Assembly: GCA_023250205.1 (NCBI GenBank)
Contig: JAHFBE010000026.1
Location: forward strand, 1-34,038
DNA: 34,038 bases
Direction: 5' to 3'
Source: Candidatus Melainabacteria bacterium
Lineage (GTDB): Bacteria > Cyanobacteriota > Vampirovibrionia > 2-02-FULL-35-15
Each line of letters starts with the position of its first letter. The stretch's first letter is position 1. This document shows, piece after piece, positions 1 through 7,079 of this stretch. A program made the position numbers and the translations under genes. The notes beneath the pieces were generated by a model, which worked only from the letters and a program-made list of their open reading frames with translations, was not told the origin of the DNA and did not search any database.

Positions 1-29
1 AACCAGATATTTGATTATCGATAAACATG

Positions 30-59
30 TTGACCTAGATGTGGTCTGGCAGGTAAACT
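30..59 (+). promoter_or_regulatory. Putative panB promoter, leaderless
   Basis: TTGACC (30-35) and TAAACT (54-59) are separated by 18 bp. Only 6 bases lie between the hexamer and the panB ATG at 66, so a start point 7 bases after the hexamer would be the A of the ATG. An AGG at 51-53 is 12 bases from the ATG, too far for a normal ribosome binding site. Inferred from spacing only. Confidence 0.5.
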
Positions 60-65
60 TGACTT

Positions 66-893
66 ATGCGAAAAACTACTCATACTATAAAAGAATACAA
101 AAAACAAAAAAGAAAAATAATTGCACTAACTGCTTATGATTACAGTACTGCAAAGGTTTTAGACAATGCTGGAGTAGATATGATCTTGGTTGGTGACAGC
201 TTAGCTCAGGTTGCTCTTGGTTATGAAAATACATTGTCTTTAACTATGGATGAAATGCTACATCATGCCAAAGCTGTTATAAGAGGTGCTAGAAATTCAT
301 TTATTGTAGTTGATCTCCCATTTTTGACATATCAAGTAAGTATTGAGGATGCTGTTTATAATGCTGGCAGATGTCTCCAAATTGGTGCTAGTGCCGTTAA
401 GCTTGAAGGTGCTTCTGAAGATATTTTAAAAACCATAAAAAAAATGGTTTCAGTAGGAATACCGGTTTTTGGTCATATTGGTTTTACACCACAGTCTGTA
501 AATGCTTTAGGTGGGAATAGAGTACAAGGTAAAACAGCTGAGCAGGCAAAAGAGCTTTTAAAACAAGCAAAGGATTTACAGGATGCTGGATGTTTCGCAA
601 TTGTATTGGAACTTGTTCCATCAGAAACAGCAGTGTTAATTACTGAAAACTTAGATGTTCCTATTATAGGAATTGGAGCAGGCTCTGGATGTGATGGACA
701 GATTTTGGTTACTGATGATTTATTGGGCAAGTATGTTGATTTTAAACCAAGCTTTGTAAAAAGATATGCTGAATTAGGAAAAGAATCTGAAGATGCTGTA
801 AGGAATTTTATTTATGATGTTCAAAATGGCAATTATCCAGGAATTAATGAAAGTTTCTTTATGGCAGAACCTGAAGCTGAAAAACTTACATAA
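66..893 (+). CDS. panB: 3-methyl-2-oxobutanoate hydroxymethyltransferase (PanB)
   Basis: Cytosolic enzyme that moves a hydroxymethyl group from methylenetetrahydrofolate to 2-oxoisovalerate, giving ketopantoate, the first committed step of pantothenate and CoA synthesis. The 275-residue length is normal for the family. The TIM-barrel motifs are clear: VGDSL (42-46), VDLPF (82-86), KLEGA (112-116) and GHIGFTPQ (136-143). D44, D83 and E114 match the magnesium ligands of the family, and E182 in LELVPSE matches the catalytic glutamate. The stop shares one base (TAATG) with the next start, so the two genes are translationally coupled. A later CoA-pathway gene, coaX, lies near the other end of the window. 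Confidence 0.96.
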   Translation: MRKTTHTIKEYKKQKRKIIALTAYDYSTAKVLDNAGVDMILVGDSLAQVALGYENTLSLTMDEMLHHAKAVIRGARNSFIVVDLPFLTYQVSIEDAVYNAGRCLQIGASAVKLEGASEDILKTIKKMVSVGIPVFGHIGFTPQSVNALGGNRVQGKTAEQAKELLKQAKDLQDAGCFAIVLELVPSETAVLITENLDVPIIGIGAGSGCDGQILVTDDLLGKYVDFKPSFVKRYAELGKESEDAVRNFIYDVQNGNYPGINESFFMAEPEAEKLT

Positions 894-1621
894 TGTCAGA
901 TAGACAAAAAATAAAAAATGCAGTTAAGAAAAAAGACGGTTGGTGGGCTTCCTTATTTTCAGGACCTATTGCAAATATTTTCTTATGTTTTATTTGTGAT
1001 GTTAAGTGGTTAACTCCAAACTGGGTAACTACTTCTTCACTTTTTACTTGTATTATTGCTAGTGCATTTATTTCTACCGGGTTATCTATTTTCTTGGTTT
1101 TTGGGGCAATGCTGATTCAATTAGTTTTTATATTAGATTGCTTGGATGGTCAGCTTGCCAGGTATAGAGAACAATCAAGTAACTTTGGAGCTTGGTACGA
1201 TAGGGTGACGGATCGCATAAAAGATTTTCTAATACATTTTTCAATAGCAGTTGGGCATTATAGAATTTATGAAGATTGGAAAATATGGCCTTTAGCAATG
1301 ACAAGCTTATTTTTTGTTTATTTATTTGATTACTATGTAAACCAGGATATAAAGTTAGAGCCTGCTGATAGAAAAGAAAAGACTGAAGGCAAGAAGAGCT
1401 TACTTATCAAAGCTTTAAGTTTGATATTTACAATTGGGGAGAAAGTCTACAAATCATTTCCAATTCTACAATTCCATATTGGTGAGCAATATTTGTTAAT
1501 TTCAATATTTTTACTTTTTAATCAAACTCGATTGTTGTTTTATCTGATAATTACTTTAGGAATCTTCTACTCTATTTATTGGCCTGTTTCAAAATACTAT
1601 GGAAGAAAGCCAATTTCTTAA
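893..1621 (+). CDS. CDP-alcohol phosphatidyltransferase family membrane enzyme
   Basis: Integral membrane enzyme of the family that transfers a phospho-alcohol group from a CDP-linked donor to an acceptor alcohol, as in phospholipid synthesis. The signature D-x2-D-G-x2-A-R-x8-G-x3-D-x3-D is complete: D82, D85, G86, A89, R90, G99, D103 and D107. Several hydrophobic helices surround it, at about 48-80, 110-125, 150-170 and 195-235. The start overlaps the panB stop by one base, so it is probably read in the same transcript. The acceptor (glycerol phosphate, inositol phosphate or another) cannot be told from the motif. Residues 140-165 form a charged loop. Confidence 0.88.
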   Translation: MSDRQKIKNAVKKKDGWWASLFSGPIANIFLCFICDVKWLTPNWVTTSSLFTCIIASAFISTGLSIFLVFGAMLIQLVFILDCLDGQLARYREQSSNFGAWYDRVTDRIKDFLIHFSIAVGHYRIYEDWKIWPLAMTSLFFVYLFDYYVNQDIKLEPADRKEKTEGKKSLLIKALSLIFTIGEKVYKSFPILQFHIGEQYLLISIFLLFNQTRLLFYLIITLGIFYSIYWPVSKYYGRKPIS

Positions 1622-1631
1622 GATAAGAACT

Positions 1632-2003
1632 TTATAAGGCTTTTCCAAGCAATCCCCCGACTTTAAAAAAAACATATCCTAAAACAATGCTTAAAAGTAC
1701 ATTTAATATTGCTTTTAGTGCCTCACCATTTCTTATTAAATGATCAGTTTCAAAAATAAATGTAGAAAAAGTGGTAAAGGCCCCACAGAATCCTGTTACT
1801 AATAGAAGTCTTTGGTTATATGTAAGAAATAAGGTTTCAGAAGAAAGACTTGCTAATATTCCAAGAATAAAACATCCGGTCAAATTAACAGTTAATGTCC
1901 CATAAGGAAAACTAGTTCTAAAAAAATGATAAATGATATGGTTTAAAAAATACCTTGCTAAGGTTCCCGCAGTTCCACCAATTATTAAGCTTAAGATATT
2001 CAT
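1632..2003 (-). CDS. fluC: Fluoride channel FluC/CrcB
   Basis: Small dual-topology membrane protein that exports fluoride. The chosen start gives 123 residues beginning MNILSLIIGGTAGT; a start ten codons upstream (2033) would add a tail not typical of the family. Family marks are present: GGTAGTLARY near the N terminus, NLTGCFILG (conserved Asn in the pore) and GFCGAFTTFSTF in helix 3. Four hydrophobic helices are visible. The choice is also supported by TAATAT seven bases before this ATG. It converges on the phosphatidyltransferase gene with 10 bases between the stops. I looked for a fluoride riboswitch in the upstream bases and saw none. Confidence 0.93.
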   Translation of the reverse strand: MNILSLIIGGTAGTLARYFLNHIIYHFFRTSFPYGTLTVNLTGCFILGILASLSSETLFLTYNQRLLLVTGFCGAFTTFSTFIFETDHLIRNGEALKAILNVLLSIVLGYVFFKVGGLLGKAL

Positions 2004-2010
2004 CAATGAA

Positions 2011-2016
2011 ATATTA
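2011..2016 (-). promoter_or_regulatory. Putative -10 of fluC, leaderless
   Basis: Reading the minus strand, TAATAT is followed by 7 bases and then the ATG at 2003. No Shine-Dalgarno sequence precedes the ATG. The spacing would place the transcript start at or one base before the start codon. Confidence 0.45.
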
Positions 2017-2092
2017 AAGCATAAATAAACCATAAATTTGAGAAAACTATTTAATTAAGTATAAGTTAAACAATTATAAATAATTAAACTGA

Positions 2093-2208
2093 TATGTGCC
2101 CCATGAAAGCCTTATGGATACAGGAATCTAAGATTTTTGTATGAAAATTATTAAAAGTGGCTTCCTGACACGCTTTTTAGTTACAATTCAGGAACTGTAG
2201 GGCATATA
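2093..2208 (+). promoter_or_regulatory. Candidate structured 5' leader of the 2254 gene
   Basis: This stretch can fold as a closed multi-branch RNA. A closing stem pairs 2093-2101 with 2200-2208 (9 pairs, one G-U). Inside, 2118-2128 pairs with 2132-2142 (11 pairs, two G-U, loop TAA), 2107-2111 with 2159-2163 (AAGCC/GGCTT), and 2162-2168 with 2188-2194 (TTCCTGA/TCAGGAA); the last two compete for two bases. A TATAAA at 2075-2080 would start a transcript at about 2087, just before the closing stem. It matches no riboswitch class I know. The fold was made by eye, without energies or homologs. Confidence 0.4.
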
Positions 2209-2253
2209 CTGGGTGTCTTAATGGCCAGGTCATTAGAGACAAAGGAGTCAATC

Positions 2254-2937
2254 ATGAATGCTTTAAATGGAATCTTAGCTAGTGTATGGAGCAATCTACA
2301 GGCTAGTTTTACGATGTTATGGTCAATGGTGTCCCCAATATTTTTGCCACTTGTAACAGTAATTGTTTTGCTTGTTGCAGGTCTTTGGGTAGCAAATTTC
2401 CTTGGTGATAAAATTGCTATAGTAATTAAAAAAGCGAAAATTGATGAGGGTTTAGATAAAGTACTCTTCTCACATTTTGCTAAGCTTGCAGGAGTAAAAG
2501 TTAGTGCTTCGGGATTAATTGGTTCAGCTATACATTGGTTCTTAGCTGCCATAATATTAATTACAGCATTAAATTTTGCACATTTGACTAGTGTCGTAGA
2601 TTTCTTTAAACAGGTTATTGGTTATTTGCCAAATTTAGTAGTTGCAGCATTGATTGTAGCGGTTGGTGCTCTTCTTGCTGATTTTGCAGTATTTGTAGTT
2701 AAATTCGTTATAAAGAGCAAAAATTGGCTTACTACTACAAGATTGGCAGTTAATCTTCTTGCTTTAATTGCAGCTTTAAGTCAAATTATTTCACCTTTGG
2801 CAGGGTCAGTAAATAGCTTATTAGGTCAACTTGGTTTATCAGCAAGCCAAGGAAATGCATTCTTTATTGGTGTATTAGTTCTAATTCTTTTAGCCAGTAA
2901 AAATGTGGTGACAAAAGTTGTTGAAGATCTATATTAG
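2254..2937 (+). CDS. Membrane protein with MscS-like TM-helix repeats
   Basis: Predicted inner-membrane protein of 227 residues, resembling the conserved TM-helix repeat family found in the N-terminal part of some mechanosensitive channels; transport activity is not shown. Hydrophobic helices lie at about 25-50, 85-105, 115-150, 160-180 and 200-215. Amphipathic stretches such as FLGDKIAIVIKKAKIDEGLD are typical of these repeats. The start is set by AAAGGAG at 2241-2247, six bases before this ATG; an in-frame ATG at 2221 has no such site and would put the Shine-Dalgarno inside the gene. There is no C-terminal MscS domain, so this is a stand-alone short form. A structured leader lies upstream and a terminator follows. 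Confidence 0.75.
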   Translation: MNALNGILASVWSNLQASFTMLWSMVSPIFLPLVTVIVLLVAGLWVANFLGDKIAIVIKKAKIDEGLDKVLFSHFAKLAGVKVSASGLIGSAIHWFLAAIILITALNFAHLTSVVDFFKQVIGYLPNLVVAALIVAVGALLADFAVFVVKFVIKSKNWLTTTRLAVNLLALIAALSQIISPLAGSVNSLLGQLGLSASQGNAFFIGVLVLILLASKNVVTKVVEDLY

Positions 2938-3020
2938 GTGAGGTTGGGCAAAGCAAGCATTTCAGTAAGCGTGGGCTTATTACTGGGTTTTGTTTCTCAT
3001 TAATTAAATTAGAACAATTT

Positions 3021-3059
3021 TAAGAGGAAAATTAAATAAGGTTTTCCTCTTAGTTTTTT
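3021..3059 (+). terminator. Rho-independent terminator after the 2254 gene
   Basis: An 11-bp perfect stem (3021-3031 with 3042-3052, TAAGAGGAAAA/TTTTCCTCTTA) with a 10-base loop is followed by six T (3054-3059). The T run is on the plus strand, so it ends transcripts from the 2254 gene. It touches the stop codon of the converging dppC gene. Confidence 0.85.
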
Positions 3060-4110
3060 ATCCTCTTGGATCTAAAATATCTCTTAACTTATCCCCAACT
3101 AAATTAAAGCAAAGGACAGAGATAAAAATACATGCTGCAGGTAGAAGTAGTATCCAAGGTCTAAGCAGCATATTAGAAAGTTCTTTTCCTTCAGCTAAAA
3201 TATTCCCCCAGCTTGGATCTGGTTGAGTTATCCCCATCCCTAAAAAGCTTAGTGCACTTTCACCTATAATAAATCCAGGAATTGAAAGAGTTGCTGCAAT
3301 AATTAGGTAACTGGTAGTTTGTGGAAGGATATGTTTAGTAATGATTTTTAAGTCATTTAATCCAACTGCTTTTGCAGCCTGAACATACTCATCTTCTTTT
3401 ATAGATAAAACTTGCCCACGTATAACCCTGCTGAGTCCAGCCCAGCTTACAAAAGAAAGAATGATTGTAATTAATAAAAATCTTTGTGAGTTTGAAATAT
3501 TTGCAGGGAGAATACTTGCTAAAACAACAATTAAATAAAAATAAGGGAGACTCATAAGTGCTTCCGCAATGCGCATCATAAAATTATCAAGAGCACCACC
3601 AAAGTATCCTGAAACACCTCCGTATAATAAACCAAGTGGAAAAACTATTAATAATCCTACAAAACCAATGGTAAGACTTGGTTTGCCACCGTGAATAATT
3701 CTGGAAAATATATCTCTTCCATTTCTATCCGTGCCAAATAAATACAATCTTTCATTTGAATCAGTGCCAAACAAGTGTAGATTACAGGGAATTAATCCTA
3801 AAGGTTTATATTCATCTCCTTGTACTAGCAATCGAATAAAGTATTTTTTTGTTTTATCTTCAATTACTTTTTTTGAAAAAGTTGTTTCATCAAATTTGTA
3901 TATTCTTTTATAAATAAAAGGAGGAAAAAATCTCCCGTTTTCAAAACAGTGAATTTGGGAGGTGGGCAAGTAACTTGCTTTTGGATCTCTTGAATTTGGA
4001 TTATAAGGTGATATAAAATCACAAAAAATTATCAGAGTATATAAGATAGTTAAAATTATCAGACTTATCTTTGATATTTTATCTTTCCATATTTTATTTA
4101 ATATATTCAT
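3058..4110 (-). CDS. Oligopeptide ABC transporter permease, DppC/OppC type
   Basis: Inner-membrane half-channel of a peptide (or nickel-type) ABC importer. One helix at 17-34 is followed by a periplasmic part of about 75 residues and then the family block FGTDRNGRDIFSR, five helices and the coupling-loop motif QAAKAVGLNDLKIITKHILPQ read around residue 245. The loop with HCFENGRFFPPFIY is characteristic of a subset of these permeases. Its start overlaps the dppB stop by one base (TAATG), so the two are coupled. No ATPase or substrate-binding protein gene is beside it; those partners must be encoded elsewhere. Peptide specificity is only inferred from family. Confidence 0.9.
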   Translation of the reverse strand: MNILNKIWKDKISKISLIILTILYTLIIFCDFISPYNPNSRDPKASYLPTSQIHCFENGRFFPPFIYKRIYKFDETTFSKKVIEDKTKKYFIRLLVQGDEYKPLGLIPCNLHLFGTDSNERLYLFGTDRNGRDIFSRIIHGGKPSLTIGFVGLLIVFPLGLLYGGVSGYFGGALDNFMMRIAEALMSLPYFYLIVVLASILPANISNSQRFLLITIILSFVSWAGLSRVIRGQVLSIKEDEYVQAAKAVGLNDLKIITKHILPQTTSYLIIAATLSIPGFIIGESALSFLGMGITQPDPSWGNILAEGKELSNMLLRPWILLLPAACIFISVLCFNLVGDKLRDILDPRG

Positions 4111-5456
4111 TAGTTCTCAAACTGAATCCTTGGATCTGCAAATTTTAAAAGCAAGTCCGCAACCAAATTTCCAGCTATTAGCATTACTGCACCCATCATA
4201 AGTGTAACCATAGTAAGATTCACATCCATTTTTCTTGCTGCTTCAAGTGTTAAAGCCCCTAATCCTGGATAAGATAGAATTGTTTCAGTAAGTGCTGCAC
4301 CACTTAGTAGTGATCCAAATTCAAACCCAAAGATTGTTATTAATGGGTTTATTGCATTTCTAAGAGCATGTTTGTAGACTACTTTTGAAGTTGGTAGTCC
4401 TTTTGCAATAGCAGTTTTTATATAGTCCTGCCTTAAAACATCAAGAAGGTTTGCTCTCATTTGCCTTTGTAAACCTGCAATTGAAATTAGAGTAAGTATT
4501 GTTGTTGGGAGAATTAAATGTTTTGTAATGTCTAATAACCTTTGAAACAAATTCATACTATAAAAATTAACACTTGTAAGACTTCCGATGGGTAAGATCT
4601 GACTATTCAGTGCAAATAACAAACCTAAAACTGCAAGAACAAATGTTGGTGTTGACATTCCACATGAAGTTAGAATTGCTAATATCTTGTCAATAAATCT
4701 ATTTCTGTTTAATGCAGCCCATATCCCAAGTGGTATGGCAATAAACCAGGTGAAGAATAAGGTGCAGAGACTAAGTAGCAGAGTGTTTAATATTGGTCTT
4801 CTTATTACTACTCCTACTGATTGGTTCTGTTGAGTGATTCCCAGATCTCCATGAAACAGTCCTTTTAGCCATAAAAGATATTGAATGTGCCAAGGTCTAT
4901 CGAGCCCCAATCGAATTTCTTCAGCTTTTAAAATCTCTTTGCTAATAGAAGGATTAAATCTTAGATCAGCGAGTGGATCACCTGATTTTAAAGTAATTTG
5001 TTTAGTAGCTATGCTTATCGGAAATGTCTGGCTTAAAGAAAAAGAAATTATCAAGAGAGAAATCCCAACAATGATTTTTGGTATATAAGTAGACTTGTTT
5101 AAAAATGATTGTATCCAGTATAAAAGTGTGAAAATAAACAGAAATAAAAAATTGAGAGAGAAAATCAAAATTTTATTTTCAGTAATCAAATCAAAAGGAA
5201 GTAGATTGAATGAAGATAAATACCAGGAAACACAAATAAGAAATAATAAGCTTATTGATCCAAGAACGTACCAAGTCTTTATCTTAGTTGAATAGTAGAA
5301 AAAGAAGAGGGCAATTAAAGGGAAAAAGAGCAGATTTAAATTTATACTTTTAATGGTAATGTTAAGTCTGATAATTGAGAAGCTTATAATAGACACTATT
5401 AGTAAAAGAGGAATTGCCGAGAGTATTCTTTTAAAAATATAGCTGGAAGTACTCAT
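4110..5456 (-). CDS. Oligopeptide ABC transporter permease, DppB/OppB type, with inserted helices
   Basis: First permease gene of the pair. The chosen start (MSTSSYIFKRILSAI) gives 448 residues, against about 310-340 for usual DppB. Canonical parts are TM1 (about 11-30), SGDPLADL (158-165), LGLDRPWHIQYLLWLKGL (183-200), HGDLG, and the coupling loop region with KTAIAKGLPTSKVVYKHALR. In usual family members the GDP motif directly follows TM1; here about 125 residues (32-157) holding four likely helices (42-56, 62-80, 95-115, 128-146) come between. An upstream ATG at 5495 would overlap the rluB start and is less likely. TATAAT lies 7 bases before the chosen ATG. Confidence 0.88.
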   Translation of the reverse strand: MSTSSYIFKRILSAIPLLLIVSIISFSIIRLNITIKSINLNLLFFPLIALFFFYYSTKIKTWYVLGSISLLFLICVSWYLSSFNLLPFDLITENKILIFSLNFLFLFIFTLLYWIQSFLNKSTYIPKIIVGISLLIISFSLSQTFPISIATKQITLKSGDPLADLRFNPSISKEILKAEEIRLGLDRPWHIQYLLWLKGLFHGDLGITQQNQSVGVVIRRPILNTLLLSLCTLFFTWFIAIPLGIWAALNRNRFIDKILAILTSCGMSTPTFVLAVLGLLFALNSQILPIGSLTSVNFYSMNLFQRLLDITKHLILPTTILTLISIAGLQRQMRANLLDVLRQDYIKTAIAKGLPTSKVVYKHALRNAINPLITIFGFEFGSLLSGAALTETILSYPGLGALTLEAARKMDVNLTMVTLMMGAVMLIAGNLVADLLLKFADPRIQFEN

Positions 5457-5463
5457 AAGTTTT

Positions 5464-5471
5464 ATTATAAT
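5464..5471. promoter_or_regulatory. Shared palindromic -10 for dppB and rluB
   Basis: ATTATAAT equals its own reverse complement. Read on the plus strand, TATAAT (5466-5471) is 6 bases before the rluB ATG at 5478. Read on the minus strand, TATAAT (5469-5464) is 7 bases before the dppB ATG at 5456. Only 21 bases separate the two start codons. No good -35 box is seen on either side; such boxes would lie inside the opposite coding regions. Confidence 0.6.
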
Positions 5472-5477
5472 TGAAGA

Positions 5478-6260
5478 ATGAAGCACAAACCACAAAATAT
5501 AAAAGAAGCCAGATTGAATAAAGCTATTGCTATGAGTGGGCTTGTTTCTAGGCGTAAAGCTGATGAATTAATAAGAACTGGAAGGGTTAAAGTAAATAAT
5601 AAAGTTATAGTTGACTTTAATACCAAGGTTTCATCTCTTGATAGGTTGGAGATTGATGGAAAACCATTAATAGCAAAACGTCACAATTATCTTTTGTTTT
5701 ATAAACCCCGTGATTGTATAACAACTATGAAAGATGAACTTGGAAGAAAAACAATTTACCAGTATTTGCCTAAAGAATTTTCACACCTGAAGCCAGTTGG
5801 AAGACTTGATAGAGATAGTGAAGGATTACTTTTATTAACGAATGATGGAGATTTTATAAATCGAGTCTTACATCCTAAGAATGATATAAAAAAAACATAT
5901 TCAGTGACTCTAGATATTTGGGTGGTTAGTAGTGAGGTTAATTTAATAATAAACAGATTGATTTCCGGGGTTTCTCTTGATGGGAGAAATGCAAGAGTTG
6001 ATTCTATAAAGCAAGTGATTCCAAACTATGCACAAAATGTGAAACAAACAATATTTGAAGTCGTCATTCATGAAGGTATTAATAGGCAAATTCGAAGAAT
6101 GTTTCAGGTTCTTGGATATTCTGTAAAAGGATTAAAAAGAACAAAGATTGGTTCATTTAGTATAAAAGATTTGTCCAGAGGGAAATTTAAGGAAATAGAT
6201 AAAAAAACTGCATATGCAATCTTCCAATCGGAAAACAAAAATAGATCTTCCACAAATTAA
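5478..6260 (+). CDS. 23S rRNA pseudouridine synthase, RluB/RsuA family
   Basis: Enzyme that converts a uridine in ribosomal RNA to pseudouridine. An S4 RNA-binding domain occupies about 11-60 (LNKAIAMSGLVSRRKADELI), followed by the catalytic domain. Catalytic D111 sits in GRLDRDSEGLLLL, and the family motif FYKPRD is at 74-79. The C-terminal block INRQIRRMFQVLGYSVKGLKR is also typical. The length (260) is close to RluB of many bacteria. RluB and RsuA cannot be separated with certainty from sequence alone, so I give no symbol. The last 47 bases overlap the next gene in another frame, suggesting cotranscription. Confidence 0.92.
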   Translation: MKHKPQNIKEARLNKAIAMSGLVSRRKADELIRTGRVKVNNKVIVDFNTKVSSLDRLEIDGKPLIAKRHNYLLFYKPRDCITTMKDELGRKTIYQYLPKEFSHLKPVGRLDRDSEGLLLLTNDGDFINRVLHPKNDIKKTYSVTLDIWVVSSEVNLIINRLISGVSLDGRNARVDSIKQVIPNYAQNVKQTIFEVVIHEGINRQIRRMFQVLGYSVKGLKRTKIGSFSIKDLSRGKFKEIDKKTAYAIFQSENKNRSSTN

Positions 6261-7056
6261 AAAAAAGCAAATACTAAAAAATGATGACAGAGAATCGGAT
6301 ACTTTTGATTTACTGTTTAAAGGTAATAAAAGAGAAGTTGATTTAATTGATTTGAGGAAAGGTAAAAGACATAAAGGCTATCGAAGGTACTTTGGAATAT
6401 TAGTTGTATTGCTTATACCAGCTTGTTTTTTTGTCGTTCAGATTGTTACTGGTGGTAATGAAATAGATCAATACAAAGCAATCACAGAAACCGTTACTAA
6501 TGAAGAGTCTAAGAATATTAAGACTGCTAATAATAGTGTGGTTGAAGATGATATACCAGATGTTCAATTTGCTTCCCCTTCTCCACCAAAAGCACAATTA
6601 CCAAGAAATGAAAACAAACAAGCCGTAGTTGTTAATAAAAAGCCTGAAACTCATAGAGCGATTGCTGTTGTGAAGGCTGCTCCAAAGCCTATTGTTATAC
6701 CAAACGTGAAAAATAAACTAACATATCATGTCATTCCGAGGAGCGAAGCGACGTGGGAATCTCCAAAACGTCAGGAGATTGCCACGCCTCACTTTGTTCG
6801 GCTCGCAATGACAGGAAGTGGTAGATTAATTTCCACAAATGGTATTAAACCAGTAAAAAAATCTGTTCCTGCAGTGGTTAATATTAGAAAAAACATTCCT
6901 GCAAAGAAAATTCAGGTAGCTAAAATAAATACTCAGGTTGTTAACTCTACAGCTAAAGTTAATCAGGCAATATCAGACATTATGTTAAGACCTCTATCGG
7001 TTGTATCAAATTCAGAGCAAAAGCATGGAGAATTAACTCTTAGGGGAGTGCATTAG
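6214..7056 (+). CDS. Single-pass membrane protein of unknown function with an inserted repeat
   Basis: I do not recognise this protein. It has a basic cytosolic N terminus (1-58), one membrane helix (about 60-79), and a Pro/Lys/Val-rich extracytoplasmic tail to residue 280, a layout like TonB- or SPOR-type anchored proteins but without a recognisable end domain. Residues 172-200 (with HVIPRSEATWESPKRQEI) are encoded by a GC-rich palindromic repeat and differ in composition from the rest. The start lies 47 bases inside rluB; no other good start is seen before the helix. It ends 8 bases before the converging polyprenyl synthase gene. Confidence 0.7.
   Translation: MQSSNRKTKIDLPQIKKKQILKNDDRESDTFDLLFKGNKREVDLIDLRKGKRHKGYRRYFGILVVLLIPACFFVVQIVTGGNEIDQYKAITETVTNEESKNIKTANNSVVEDDIPDVQFASPSPPKAQLPRNENKQAVVVNKKPETHRAIAVVKAAPKPIVIPNVKNKLTYHVIPRSEATWESPKRQEIATPHFVRLAMTGSGRLISTNGIKPVKKSVPAVVNIRKNIPAKKIQVAKINTQVVNSTAKVNQAISDIMLRPLSVVSNSEQKHGELTLRGVH
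6729..6813. repeat. Dispersed palindromic repeat inserted in frame in a gene
   Basis: An imperfect palindrome of about 85 bp. It starts TGTCATTCCGAG and ends CTCGCAATGACA, with inner arms GTGGGAATCTCC and GGAGATTGCCAC around a 9-base loop. It is clearly richer in G and C than its surroundings. The sequence type (GTCATTGCGAGGAGCGAAG and its mirror) is, as I recall, a dispersed repeat seen in many unrelated bacterial genomes. It stays open in the reading frame and adds about 28 residues to the 6214 protein. No transposase is nearby. Confidence 0.8.
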
Positions 7057-7057
7057 T

Positions 7058-7079
7058 AAAGATATTACTTGATCTTTTT
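7058..7079 (+). terminator. Weak candidate terminator after the 6214 gene
   Basis: AAAGAT (7058-7063) can pair with ATCTTT (7072-7077), with T to 7079. The stem is only 6 bp and AT-rich, so termination is uncertain. It overlaps the end of the converging gene. Confidence 0.3.

Noticed and set aside
2004-2100. Fluoride riboswitch upstream of fluC
   Set aside because: No fluoride-motif pseudoknot sequence could be found, and fluC seems to have almost no leader.
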